A DNA stretch of 9,122 nt from Streptomyces griseus (lineage in GTDB: Bacteria; Bacteroidota; Bacteroidia; Chitinophagales; Chitinophagaceae): NCBI GenBank assembly GCA_943323705.2, contig CALPIT020000091.1:1-9122 (forward strand), written 5' to 3'. This document shows positions 1-6,542 of this stretch, piece by piece. The number at the start of each line of letters is the position of its first letter. The first letter of the stretch is position 1. The translations under genes were made by a program, and so were the position numbers. Under the pieces are notes generated by a model. The model ran no database searches and was not told the DNA's origin. It saw only the letters and a list, made by a program, of their open reading frames with translations.

Positions 1-2457
1 AAAGACAATGGTAAGGAGATTCGTGATTATTGGCAAATGAGAACATTAGCTATCGGCGATAAAGAGGTTATGGTTTATGACGACTGGCAGCATTCATCTA
101 TTGAAACTAATGTATTTAACAGTCGTGCTTTTGCTAAAGTACTGATTAAAGAAAAATCGATACCAACTCATTCCTCCGTTAATAAACCTACACATCATTT
201 TTGGGTAAAGGCTACACAATTGCCTGAGGGTAAAGGAATATGTATATTGGGGTCTAGTAATGAATTAGGAAAATGGGATGCAGAAAAGGCAATATTGCTT
301 AACAAAGAAAATGATGCATGGACACTAAAGCTTGATTTGAATAAAGCTCAGTTTCCAATGGAATTTAAGTTTGCTACTTATGACCATAAGCAAAAAAGAG
401 CCGAGCATTTAGAAGAAGCAACAAACAGGAAATTAAGTCAACCCGACAAAACAAATGTTTCTGTTTTTTTACACCAATACACAGATTTGAAGAAACATGC
501 CTGGAAAGGCGCAGGTGTCAATGTGCAATTGTCTGCTCTTAAAACCAATAAAAGTTGGGGGGTAGGTGATTTCTCAGATATAAATGTATTGACCGATTGG
601 TCGGCAGCAGTTGGGATAAAAATGATTCAGTTGTTGCCTATTAATGATACAACGGCAACCTATACACGTGCAGACTCGTATCCTTATTCAGCAGTATCTG
701 CTTTTGCTTTGCATCCGATATTCTTGGATATTCAAAAAATTGCGGATGAAAATAAAATCACTATACCTGCAGATTTGATTTCAGTTGCGAAAACGCTTAA
801 CGAATGCTCAACGCTGGATTATGAAAATGTACATAGACTTAAACAGCAAGCAGCAAGGATTGTTTTTGATAATGCTTCAACTGATTTTCTAAAAGAGACA
901 GCTTTTAATGTATACTTTAACGAAAATCGTCATTGGCTGGTGCCGTATGCTGCATTTTGTTTTCTAAGAGATAAATATCAAACAGCTGATTTTAGCCAAT
1001 GGGAAACATTCGCTAATTATGATGATAAACTGATACATCAATTAGTAGCTGAAAAGTCAGATGCCTATTCTGAAATTGCCTTTACTTATTTTGTACAATA
1101 CCATTTGCATTTGCAGTTAAGTGATGCCGTTGGTTATGCTCACAAGTTGGGAATAATTATGAAAGGAGATTTGCCAATTGGCGTAGGAAGATTTAGTATG
1201 GACACCTGGATGAATCCATCGCTGTTTCATATGAATATGCAGGCAGGAGCTCCACCTGATGCTTTTGCAAAAAAAGGACAAAATTGGAGTTTTCCTACAT
1301 ATAACTGGGATGCGATGAAAGCGACTAATTATGCATGGTGGCGTCAGCGGCTAACGCATATGAGTCACTATTTTGATGCTACTCGTATTGATCATGTGCT
1401 TGGCTTTTTCAGAATCTGGAGTGTGCCCATGCATGCCATTGAAGGCGTGTTTGGTGTTTTTGTTCCAGCAATCGCATTCACAAAAGATGATTTTTATAAA
1501 GCAGGATTGCATTTTGATGAAAACAGATTTTGCAATCCCTACATCAATGATGAGCTGTTAGATAATGTTTTTGGAGACAAAGCCTCAGATATCAAAAAAC
1601 AATTCTTAAACGGAAATGCTTTTAAAGAGGAATTTAATACTCAAAGAAAAATTGAACTGTTTTCAAAATCCAATCATATAGATCCATTAGTTAAGCAGAA
1701 ATTATTTGATCTGCTTGGCGAAGTTATCTTGTTCAGAGACGAAAGAAATAACGATCAATTTCATTTCAGAATAGATATTCATGATACAACTTCGTTTAAG
1801 AAATTATCTCATGGCGAACAAGATAAATTGAATCGTTTGTATGTTCAATATTTTTATGAAAAACAAAACGATTTATGGTACCATGTCGCACAGCAAAAGT
1901 TGGATGCCATTCAACAGAGTTCTGATATGATGATCTGTGCTGAAGATTTGGGTATGGTGCCGGATATGGTGGAAGATGTGTTGAAAAGTAGGGAGATGCT
2001 GGCATTGCAAGTACAGCGAATGCCCAAGAAATCTTACCAGCAATTTTCACATCCCAATGATGCACCATATTTGTCGGTTGTTACACCTTCTACTCATGAT
2101 ATGAGCACTATCCGACAATGGTGGGAAGAAGACGTACATATGACGCAGCGCTTTTATACTGATTTATTATTGCATACCGGAAAAGCGCCTCAGTTTTGCG
2201 AACCTGAAATTTGTAAAGAAATCATCCATCAGCATTTGAAATCACCAGCTATGTGGAGCGTTTTTCTTTTACAAGACTTGATGTCTATTGATGAGAAAAT
2301 TCGTCGTATTCACCCTAACGAAGAAAGAATCAATAATCCTGCAGATCCTAATCATTTTTGGAATTACCGCATGCACATCACATTAGAATCTTTGAATGAA
2401 CAAAAAGCATTCAACGAATCCATCCTTCATTTGATTACGGATACCCAAAGATGTTAG
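1..2457 (+). CDS. malQ: 4-alpha-glucanotransferase (amylomaltase, GH77) with CBM20 modules, 5'-partial
   Basis: Cytosolic enzyme that transfers 4-alpha-glucan segments between maltodextrins and releases glucose during starch/maltose use. The frame is open to the window's left edge (KDNGKEIRDYW before the first in-frame ATG at 37), and that stretch matches the end of the first CBM20 in Bacteroidota MalQ, so the true start lies upstream and position 37 is not the start; by my recollection of homologues about 75 residues are missing. A second CBM20 starch-binding module spans roughly 187-441 (ILGSSNELGKWD). The GH77 barrel follows, starting near WKGAGVNVQLSALKTNKSWG. Catalytic residues are visible: nucleophile Asp in TRIDHVLGFFRIW (codon 1390-1392), acid/base Glu in CAEDLGMVP (1942-1944) and the third Asp in TPSTHDMSTIRQWW (2098-2100). 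No frameshift is seen. The stop is one base before the next ATG, so the epimerase gene is probably co-transcribed and translationally coupled. Product identity is firm; only the N-terminus is unknown. Confidence 0.96.
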   Translation, partial: KDNGKEIRDYWQMRTLAIGDKEVMVYDDWQHSSIETNVFNSRAFAKVLIKEKSIPTHSSVNKPTHHFWVKATQLPEGKGICILGSSNELGKWDAEKAILLNKENDAWTLKLDLNKAQFPMEFKFATYDHKQKRAEHLEEATNRKLSQPDKTNVSVFLHQYTDLKKHAWKGAGVNVQLSALKTNKSWGVGDFSDINVLTDWSAAVGIKMIQLLPINDTTATYTRADSYPYSAVSAFALHPIFLDIQKIADENKITIPADLISVAKTLNECSTLDYENVHRLKQQAARIVFDNASTDFLKETAFNVYFNENRHWLVPYAAFCFLRDKYQTADFSQWETFANYDDKLIHQLVAEKSDAYSEIAFTYFVQYHLHLQLSDAVGYAHKLGIIMKGDLPIGVGRFSMDTWMNPSLFHMNMQAGAPPDAFAKKGQNWSFPTYNWDAMKATNYAWWRQRLTHMSHYFDATRIDHVLGFFRIWSVPMHAIEGVFGVFVPAIAFTKDDFYKAGLHFDENRFCNPYINDELLDNVFGDKASDIKKQFLNGNAFKEEFNTQRKIELFSKSNHIDPLVKQKLFDLLGEVILFRDERNNDQFHFRIDIHDTTSFKKLSHGEQDKLNRLYVQYFYEKQNDLWYHVAQQKLDAIQQSSDMMICAEDLGMVPDMVEDVLKSREMLALQVQRMPKKSYQQFSHPNDAPYLSVVTPSTHDMSTIRQWWEEDVHMTQRFYTDLLLHTGKAPQFCEPEICKEIIHQHLKSPAMWSVFLLQDLMSIDEKIRRIHPNEERINNPADPNHFWNYRMHITLESLNEQKAFNESILHLITDTQRC

Positions 2458-2458
2458 T

Positions 2459-3499
2459 ATGCCTTTAAAAGTTTCTTACACGATAAAGTCGATTCCTTTT
2501 CGTCATCCATTTACGATTTCAAAAGGTACGAAAACACACCAGCCGATTTTTTTTGTTGAATTGGAATATTTTGGTTTCAAAGGTTATGGCGAAGCTCCGG
2601 CTATTGCTTATTATAATATTCCTGTAGAAAAAATGGCTGAAGATTTAGAAAAGAAAAAAAGATTTGTGGAGCAGTTTGCTTTTTCTGATCCTGAAAGATA
2701 TTGGCATTATCTCCATCATTTGTTTCCTCACAATTCATTTTTAGTTTGTGCGCTGGATATGGCTGGCTGGGATTTATTTGGCAAGATGAAAAGAAAGCAA
2801 TTGCATCAATTGTGGAATTTAGATGTCAACAATTCACCACTTACAGATTACACCATTGGTATAGACACGATTGAAAAAATGGTAATGAAAATGAAAGAAA
2901 AGCCATGGCCGATTTATAAAATTAAAGTAGGTTTTGAAAATGATATCGAAACGGTGGCGGCTATACGCCAACACACAGATTCGGTTTTAAGAGTAGATGC
3001 CAACGCTGCATGGGATTTAGAAACGGCGTTAATTAAAATTCCATTGTTAAAAGATTTGGGTGTTGAGTTTGTGGAACAACCATTGGCAAAAGACAATTGG
3101 GAAGGCATGAAGGTTTTATTTGAGAAGTCACCATTGCCATTATTTGCTGATGAATCTTGTGTCTTCGAATCTGATGTAGAAAAATGCCATCAACATTTTC
3201 ATGGCATTAATATCAAACTCACCAAATGCAGCGGCATTACACCTGCTCGAAGAATGATTCAACAAGCCCGTTCTTTAGATATGAAAGTGATGATAGGTTG
3301 TATGAATGAAAATGCTATTGGTACTGCTGCCATTGCACAATTAGCACCATTGCTTGATTATGTGGATATGGATGGAACTTTGCTACAAACGGAATGTGTT
3401 GCAGATGGAGTTGCCTTTGATAATGGAAGGTATATTTATAGTGAGATGCCGGGGTTGGGGTTGTTAGATACTAGATGCTGGATACTAGATGCTGGATAG
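2459..3499 (+). CDS. Dipeptide epimerase (L-Ala-D/L-Glu epimerase-like, enolase superfamily)
   Basis: Member of the muconate-lactonizing-enzyme subgroup of the enolase superfamily that inverts the alpha-carbon of the second residue of a dipeptide; L-Ala-D-Glu from peptidoglycan is the classic substrate, but family specificity varies and cannot be read here. Visible: the capping domain (residues 1-120), the KxK catalytic pair (K154, K156 in YKIKVG), Mg2+ ligands D180 (RVDAN), E206 (VEQPLA) and D231 (ADES), the opposite-face lysine segment NIKLTK (253-256), and DxD (D303, D305 in YVDMDGT), which in characterised dipeptide epimerases binds the substrate amino group and separates them from other members. 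The loop usually written KxGGI is KCSGI here. No signal peptide, so cytosolic. The ATG lies one base after the malQ stop, implying coupling; there is no Shine-Dalgarno sequence. The last 12 or so residues (LLDTRCWILDAG) are encoded by a 14-bp tandem duplication and look like an added tail. Confidence 0.92.
   Translation: MPLKVSYTIKSIPFRHPFTISKGTKTHQPIFFVELEYFGFKGYGEAPAIAYYNIPVEKMAEDLEKKKRFVEQFAFSDPERYWHYLHHLFPHNSFLVCALDMAGWDLFGKMKRKQLHQLWNLDVNNSPLTDYTIGIDTIEKMVMKMKEKPWPIYKIKVGFENDIETVAAIRQHTDSVLRVDANAAWDLETALIKIPLLKDLGVEFVEQPLAKDNWEGMKVLFEKSPLPLFADESCVFESDVEKCHQHFHGINIKLTKCSGITPARRMIQQARSLDMKVMIGCMNENAIGTAAIAQLAPLLDYVDMDGTLLQTECVADGVAFDNGRYIYSEMPGLGLLDTRCWILDAG
3467..3498. repeat. 14-bp tandem duplication at the epimerase 3' end
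   Basis: GATACTAGATGCTG occurs twice back to back (3467-3480, 3481-3494) and is followed by a partial third copy, GATA (3495-3498). The third copy supplies the TA of the epimerase stop codon. Because 14 is not a multiple of 3, the two copies are read in different frames (LDTRCW, then ILDAG). The core is low in complexity, with an internal CTAG. I recall similar GATACTAGATGCTGGATACTAG strings between genes in other Bacteroidota, but could not check this. Confidence 0.9.
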
Positions 3500-3576
3500 T
3501 TTCAAAAGTTTAATGAGTTCAAAAGGTTACATTATACTCTGTAATAAACCTTTTGAACTCATTAAACCTTTGAAAC
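3499..3576. terminator. Long inverted repeat between convergent genes (possible bidirectional terminator)
   Basis: The left arm (3499-3528, GTTTCAAAAGTTTAATGAG...) and right arm (3547-3576) are 30 bases each and pair with one mismatch around an 18-base loop. The loop contains TTACA/TGTAA (3527-3531, 3540-3544), which can pair as an alternative tip. The left arm begins with the last base of the epimerase stop codon. The position between the convergent epimerase and M13 genes suits a two-way terminator or mRNA 3'-end stabiliser. However, neither side has a U-tract, so it is not a canonical intrinsic terminator. It could instead be a dispersed palindromic repeat. The structure is certain; the function is inferred. 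Confidence 0.65.
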
Positions 3577-3606
3577 AAATTGAACAAAAGTACTAAACAC
3601 CAACTT

Positions 3607-3629
3607 CCCCCTTCGGGGGATTGAGGGGG
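3607..3629. repeat. GC-rich C5-UUCG-G5 hairpin element with second G-run
   Basis: CCCCCTTCGGGGG (3607-3619) can fold with a cUUCGg tetraloop, a very stable RNA loop. A second GGGGG follows at 3625-3629 after ATTGA and could compete for the same C-run. The element sits four bases past the M13 stop codon, so it is the first structure in the 3' end of that transcript. It is much more GC-rich than the DNA around it. No U-tract follows in either direction. It may be a small interspersed palindromic repeat of a type I recall from other Bacteroidota, or a 3'-end stabiliser. Confidence 0.6.
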
Positions 3630-3633
3630 CCGC

Positions 3634-5664
3634 CTACCAAATCCTCACCCTCAAACTATCATCCCTATACATTGGTGATCCTGGTTTGATATTGAAAGTT
3701 GTGTAGAATTCATCAACATCTACAAAAGGACCATTTACTCTGTATTTTGCAGGAGAATGAACATCTGTCATCAATCTGTTTTTTTCTTGCTCTTCTCTTG
3801 TGTGACCTAGCCAACCTAGTGAGTAACCTAGGAAATAACGCTGCATTGGTGTATATCCAGCAATTAATTTATTTTCCTTAAACTGAGCTGTTTTTTTGAA
3901 GGCTTCAATGCCTAAAAGAATACCTCCAAGGTCGGCAATGTTTTCTCCTAAAGTAGCCTTTCCATTAATGTGATATCCTTTTACAGGCTCGAACTCGTCA
4001 AATTGTTTTATCATTACTTCAGCACGTTTCGTAAAAGTTTCTTCATCTGATTTGGTCCACCAGCTTACTAGATTTCCTTTTTCATCAAATTGTCTGCCTT
4101 CATCATCAAAGCCATGTGTAATCTCATGTCCGATGGTACTAGCGCCGCCATATCCATAAACAACTGCATCATCCACTTCTTCATCTCTATAACCTGGGAT
4201 GGTGAAGATGCCTGCAGGTAACACAATTTCATTATTACTTGGATTGTAATAAGCATTGTAAGTTTGAGGATACATGTCCCACTCGTTTCTATCAACAGGT
4301 TTTCCTAATTTATTATATTCATAATTATGCCACCACAAACGTGAGCTCATGTAATTTTTAGCCAGACTTTCTTTTCCGATTTCCATAGAAGAGAAATCTT
4401 TCCATTTGTCGGGGTAGCCAACTTTACTTTTGATGGAAGCTAACTTCGTGTATGCTTTTTGTTTAGTACTGTCGCTCATCCATGAAAGGTTGCCGATTCT
4501 GTCTTTTAAGGCTTCTTTAATAGCGTCAACCATAACAGTGTATCTTTTCTTTGCTGTTTCATTAAAGAATTCTTTTACATACAACTGACCGAGCATTTCA
4601 CCCATGGCACCTTCAATCATGTTGATGGATCTTTTCCATCTTGGTTTTCTTTCTTTAGCACCACTGAATAATTTATTAAAATCGAAAGAGGCTTTTCCAT
4701 AGGCATCTGGTAAAACACCAGCCATGTCTGAAATGAAATTGAATTTTACATAAGCTTTCCAGTCGTTGATAGGAACTGATTTTAATAAATCATTCAAAGC
4801 TTTGAAGAATTCCGGTTGGCCAACAATGATACTATCATTTGTGGTAACGCCAATGGTACTCATATAGGAAGTCCAATTAAGATTGGATGACATTTTTGCT
4901 AAATCAGCAACTGCCATTTTATTGTAGTTTTTATATGGGTCTCTTAGGTCTTCTATTTTGCGTGATGCTGTTGCTAATTTGGTTTCCAATGCCAAGATAC
5001 TTTTTGCAGCAGCACTTGCAGTTGCAGCATCGACACCTGACATGGATAAAATGGTTGAAATATAATTTAGGTATTGGTTTCTAATGTTGATAGTTGTTGA
5101 ATCCGTTTTGAAATAATATTCTCTTTCCGGTAATCCAAGTCCACCTTGATAAAGTTGATAGGCTATTACTTCGCTGTTTTTGGCATCTTGTCCAACATAG
5201 TCACTGAAAAGGGTAGACGAACCCACTTTCTTACATTCCGCTACTGTAATGAGCAGTGAATTGACATCAGAAACAGCATTTATTTTATCTAGGTATATTT
5301 TTAAAGGAGATAATCCTTCTTTTTCAATTTTTGTTGAATCCATGGCTGTGGTCCAGAAATCACCAATTTTTTGGTCGTTGCTTCCTGGTTTTGCATTGGC
5401 TGCAGCGGCTTTTTCGCATATTTCTCTAAGACGCTTATTGTTTTCTTCAATGACAAGATTGCCGATACCCCAGCTCGATTGTTCACCGGGAATAGGATTG
5501 TTTTTAATCCACCCGCCATTGGCAAACTGAAAGAAATCTGTTGAAGGACTAGTGGTAGTATCAATATTGACTGCTACTACATCAGGTTTTGTGTTTTTAT
5601 CTTCTTTGTTATTGCAAGAATAGATGCCCAATATTAGAGCAAGAGCTAGAACTTTACGAGTCAT
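3634..5664 (-). CDS. M13 family zinc metallopeptidase, lipoprotein (neprilysin/PepO-like)
   Basis: Extracytoplasmic zinc endopeptidase of the neprilysin/PepO family, expected to cut oligopeptides. The 676 residues are full length for the family. The N-terminus is a lipoprotein signal (hydrophobic VLALALILGIYS, lipidated C17), followed by CNNKEDKN; the acidic residues just after the cysteine resemble a Bacteroidota surface-export signal, so surface exposure is possible but not proven. Residues about 40-420 form the peptidase M13 N-terminal domain (start TDFFQFANGGWIKNNPIP). The C-terminal catalytic domain contains substrate-binding NAYYNPSNNEIVLPAG (N470-Y473), zinc motif HEITH (513-517), third ligand E574 with D578 in ENIADLGG, H636 in DVHSPAKYRVNGP, and the family's usual terminal tryptophan (RVRIW). 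The ATG at 5664 gives a complete signal peptide and is preceded by an A-rich tract. Transcribed alone, divergent from trmH and convergent with the epimerase gene. Confidence 0.96.
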   Translation of the reverse strand: MTRKVLALALILGIYSCNNKEDKNTKPDVVAVNIDTTTSPSTDFFQFANGGWIKNNPIPGEQSSWGIGNLVIEENNKRLREICEKAAAANAKPGSNDQKIGDFWTTAMDSTKIEKEGLSPLKIYLDKINAVSDVNSLLITVAECKKVGSSTLFSDYVGQDAKNSEVIAYQLYQGGLGLPEREYYFKTDSTTINIRNQYLNYISTILSMSGVDAATASAAAKSILALETKLATASRKIEDLRDPYKNYNKMAVADLAKMSSNLNWTSYMSTIGVTTNDSIIVGQPEFFKALNDLLKSVPINDWKAYVKFNFISDMAGVLPDAYGKASFDFNKLFSGAKERKPRWKRSINMIEGAMGEMLGQLYVKEFFNETAKKRYTVMVDAIKEALKDRIGNLSWMSDSTKQKAYTKLASIKSKVGYPDKWKDFSSMEIGKESLAKNYMSSRLWWHNYEYNKLGKPVDRNEWDMYPQTYNAYYNPSNNEIVLPAGIFTIPGYRDEEVDDAVVYGYGGASTIGHEITHGFDDEGRQFDEKGNLVSWWTKSDEETFTKRAEVMIKQFDEFEPVKGYHINGKATLGENIADLGGILLGIEAFKKTAQFKENKLIAGYTPMQRYFLGYSLGWLGHTREEQEKNRLMTDVHSPAKYRVNGPFVDVDEFYTTFNIKPGSPMYRDDSLRVRIW

Positions 5665-5762
5665 GAGTTTTTAATTTTGCTCAATGTAGCAAATGATTTT
5701 TTGCTTTAAAAAATAATTTTTTCAGATGTTGATAAACTGCTGATTTATCCGATTTTTGCAAC
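5665..5762. promoter_or_regulatory. Divergent intergenic region between M13 peptidase and trmH
   Basis: These 98 very AT-rich bases must hold the promoters of both divergent genes. They contain a perfect 15-bp palindrome, AAAAAATAATTTTTT (5708-5722, central A), and a smaller inverted repeat AGCAAA/TTTGCT (5688-5693, 5700-5705) around a 6-base loop. Either could be an operator or just AT-rich promoter DNA. I found no convincing TAnnTTTG box for the M13 gene on the - strand; only CATTTGC near 5690-5696 comes near it. Confidence 0.5.
5729..5758 (+). promoter_or_regulatory. Candidate Bacteroidota-type promoter for trmH
   Basis: TTG (5729-5731) and GATTTTTG (5751-5758) are separated by 19 bases. 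They resemble the Bacteroidota -33 (TTG) and -7 (TAnnTTTG) consensus with one mismatch in the -7 box (G for T). A start of transcription a few bases past the -7 box would fall at about 5762-5764, on the trmH ATG itself, which implies a leaderless or nearly leaderless mRNA. This is inferred from motif and spacing only. Confidence 0.35.
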
Positions 5763-6353
5763 ATGACACCAGAAAGATCAGAAAGACTATCGTCTGTTTT
5801 AAACAAAAGACAACTCAATCTTACCGTAGTTTTAGAAAATGTGGCAGACCCTCATAATATCTCTGCTGTAATGCGTACATGCGATGCGGTGGGAATACAA
5901 GAGATTTATATTTTAAATACAGTAATTCCCCGCCATAAAAAATGGGGCGCTAAAAGCAGCTCTAGTGCCGCTAAATGGCTGACCATTCATCAATTTGATA
6001 ATGCTCAAGCCTGCTTTGAAGCATTAAGAAAAAAGTATAAAAAAATATACACGACTCATTTGAGTACAGATGCGGTTAGTTTACATGATTTGAATTTGAC
6101 AGAAGATGTAGCATTGGTTTTTGGAAATGAACACAGCGGCGTTACTGATGAATTGATTGGCTTATGCGATGGTAATTTCATTATTCCTCAGGTAGGTATC
6201 ATCAAATCATTGAACATTTCGGTTGCTTGTGCAGTTTCTGTATATGAAGCCTTTCGTCAAAAGAGTATTGCCGGTCATTATGATACACCTCAATTGAAAG
6301 GAGAGGTGATGGAGGGTTTGAGAGAGGAGTGGGGGTTTGAGGAGGAAGACTAG
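5763..6353 (+). CDS. trmH: tRNA (guanosine-18-2'-O)-methyltransferase, SPOUT family
   Basis: Cytosolic SPOUT (trefoil-knot) methyltransferase that uses S-adenosylmethionine to 2'-O-methylate G18 in the tRNA D-loop. The 196 residues are close to the usual TrmH length. Motif 1 is VLENVADPHNISAVMRTCDA (N32; R38 corresponds to the catalytic Arg of E. coli TrmH), motif 2 is LVFGNEHSGV (E123) and motif 3 is IPQVGIIKSLNISVACAVSVYE (S149-N151), which forms the SAM-binding knot. The N-terminus MTPERxERLxxVLNKRQ aligns with known TrmH starts, which supports ATG 5763 even though no ribosome site precedes it and the candidate -7 box ends only four bases upstream. The C-terminal tail (EVMEGLREEWGFEEED) is acidic and its DNA is strikingly purine-rich. 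It is divergent from the M13 gene. Aat lies 188 bases downstream on the same strand and may share the transcript, since no terminator or promoter is evident between them. Related SPOUT enzymes act on rRNA, but the motifs favour TrmH. Confidence 0.9.
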   Translation: MTPERSERLSSVLNKRQLNLTVVLENVADPHNISAVMRTCDAVGIQEIYILNTVIPRHKKWGAKSSSSAAKWLTIHQFDNAQACFEALRKKYKKIYTTHLSTDAVSLHDLNLTEDVALVFGNEHSGVTDELIGLCDGNFIIPQVGIIKSLNISVACAVSVYEAFRQKSIAGHYDTPQLKGEVMEGLREEWGFEEED

Positions 6354-6483
6354 GTTTAAGTCGCAGCGCTGGTTGAAGAGTTTAAAACGCTACGCTGGTT
6401 GAAGGGTTTAAATCGCTATGCTGGTTTAAGGGTTTAAGTCGCTTCTCTGGTTGAAGTGTTTAAACCGCTTCGCTGGTTTAAGG
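6354..6483. repeat. Five tandem 26-bp repeats directly after the trmH stop codon
   Basis: Exactly five units of 26 bases (6354-6379, 6380-6405, 6406-6431, 6432-6457, 6458-6483) with no length variation. The consensus begins GTTTAAGTCGCTTCGCTGG and ends TTGAAGG. By eye about 18 of 26 columns are invariant; changes cluster at unit positions 7-8, 12-15, 22 and 26. Unit 5 is internally palindromic: TTAAACC, then a GCTTCGCT loop, then GGTTTAA. The other units keep weaker versions of this. The first unit starts on the base after TAG. The length is not a multiple of 3, and unit 1 has TAA in the trmH frame, so the array is non-coding. It makes up most of the trmH-aat intergenic region. Confidence 0.95.
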
Positions 6484-6502
6484 TTCTTCCAAATTCGCAC
6501 AA

Positions 6503-6542
6503 CCATTAAACCATTAAACTTTTAAACCATTAAACCTACAAA
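6503..6542. repeat. 8-bp periodic leader repeat abutting the aat start codon
   Basis: Reading in steps of eight gives CCATTAAA, CCATTAAA, CTTTTAAA, CCATTAAA, CCTACAAA (6503-6510, 6511-6518, 6519-6526, 6527-6534, 6535-6542); the final A is the first base of the aat ATG. The repeat occupies the place of a ribosome binding site and holds no Shine-Dalgarno sequence. It contains three TTAAACC words (6506-6512, 6522-6528, 6530-6536), complementary to GGTTTAA in the upstream 26-bp array. Between the two repeats (6484-6502) there is only unstructured sequence. Confidence 0.85.

Noticed and set aside
37..39. ATG at 37 as the malQ start
   Set aside because: The frame is open upstream to base 1 and the residues before it (KDNGKEIRDYWQ) continue the first CBM20 module, so this ATG is internal.
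1796..2068. - strand reading frame opposite malQ
   Set aside because: It lies wholly over the conserved GH77 catalytic region and its translation (Pro/His-rich) resembles no family; an antisense shadow.
3499..3576. Insertion-sequence terminal inverted repeat or transposon remnant
   Set aside because: Only 18 bases separate the arms, there is no transposase, and I see no flanking target-site duplication other than the 14-bp tandem, which lies on one side only.
4887..5084. + strand hydrophobic small protein opposite the M13 gene
   Set aside because: The hydrophobicity arises from the complement of Lys/Asn/Glu-rich codons; no start signals or homology are visible.
5249..5564. Reading frames overlapping the N-terminal part of the M13 gene, on both strands
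   Set aside because: The M13 frame has a full signal peptide and domain match here; the alternative frames have no recognisable domain.
6354..6483. CRISPR array
   Set aside because: Units are directly adjacent, 26 bases each with no unique spacers, and no cas genes are present.
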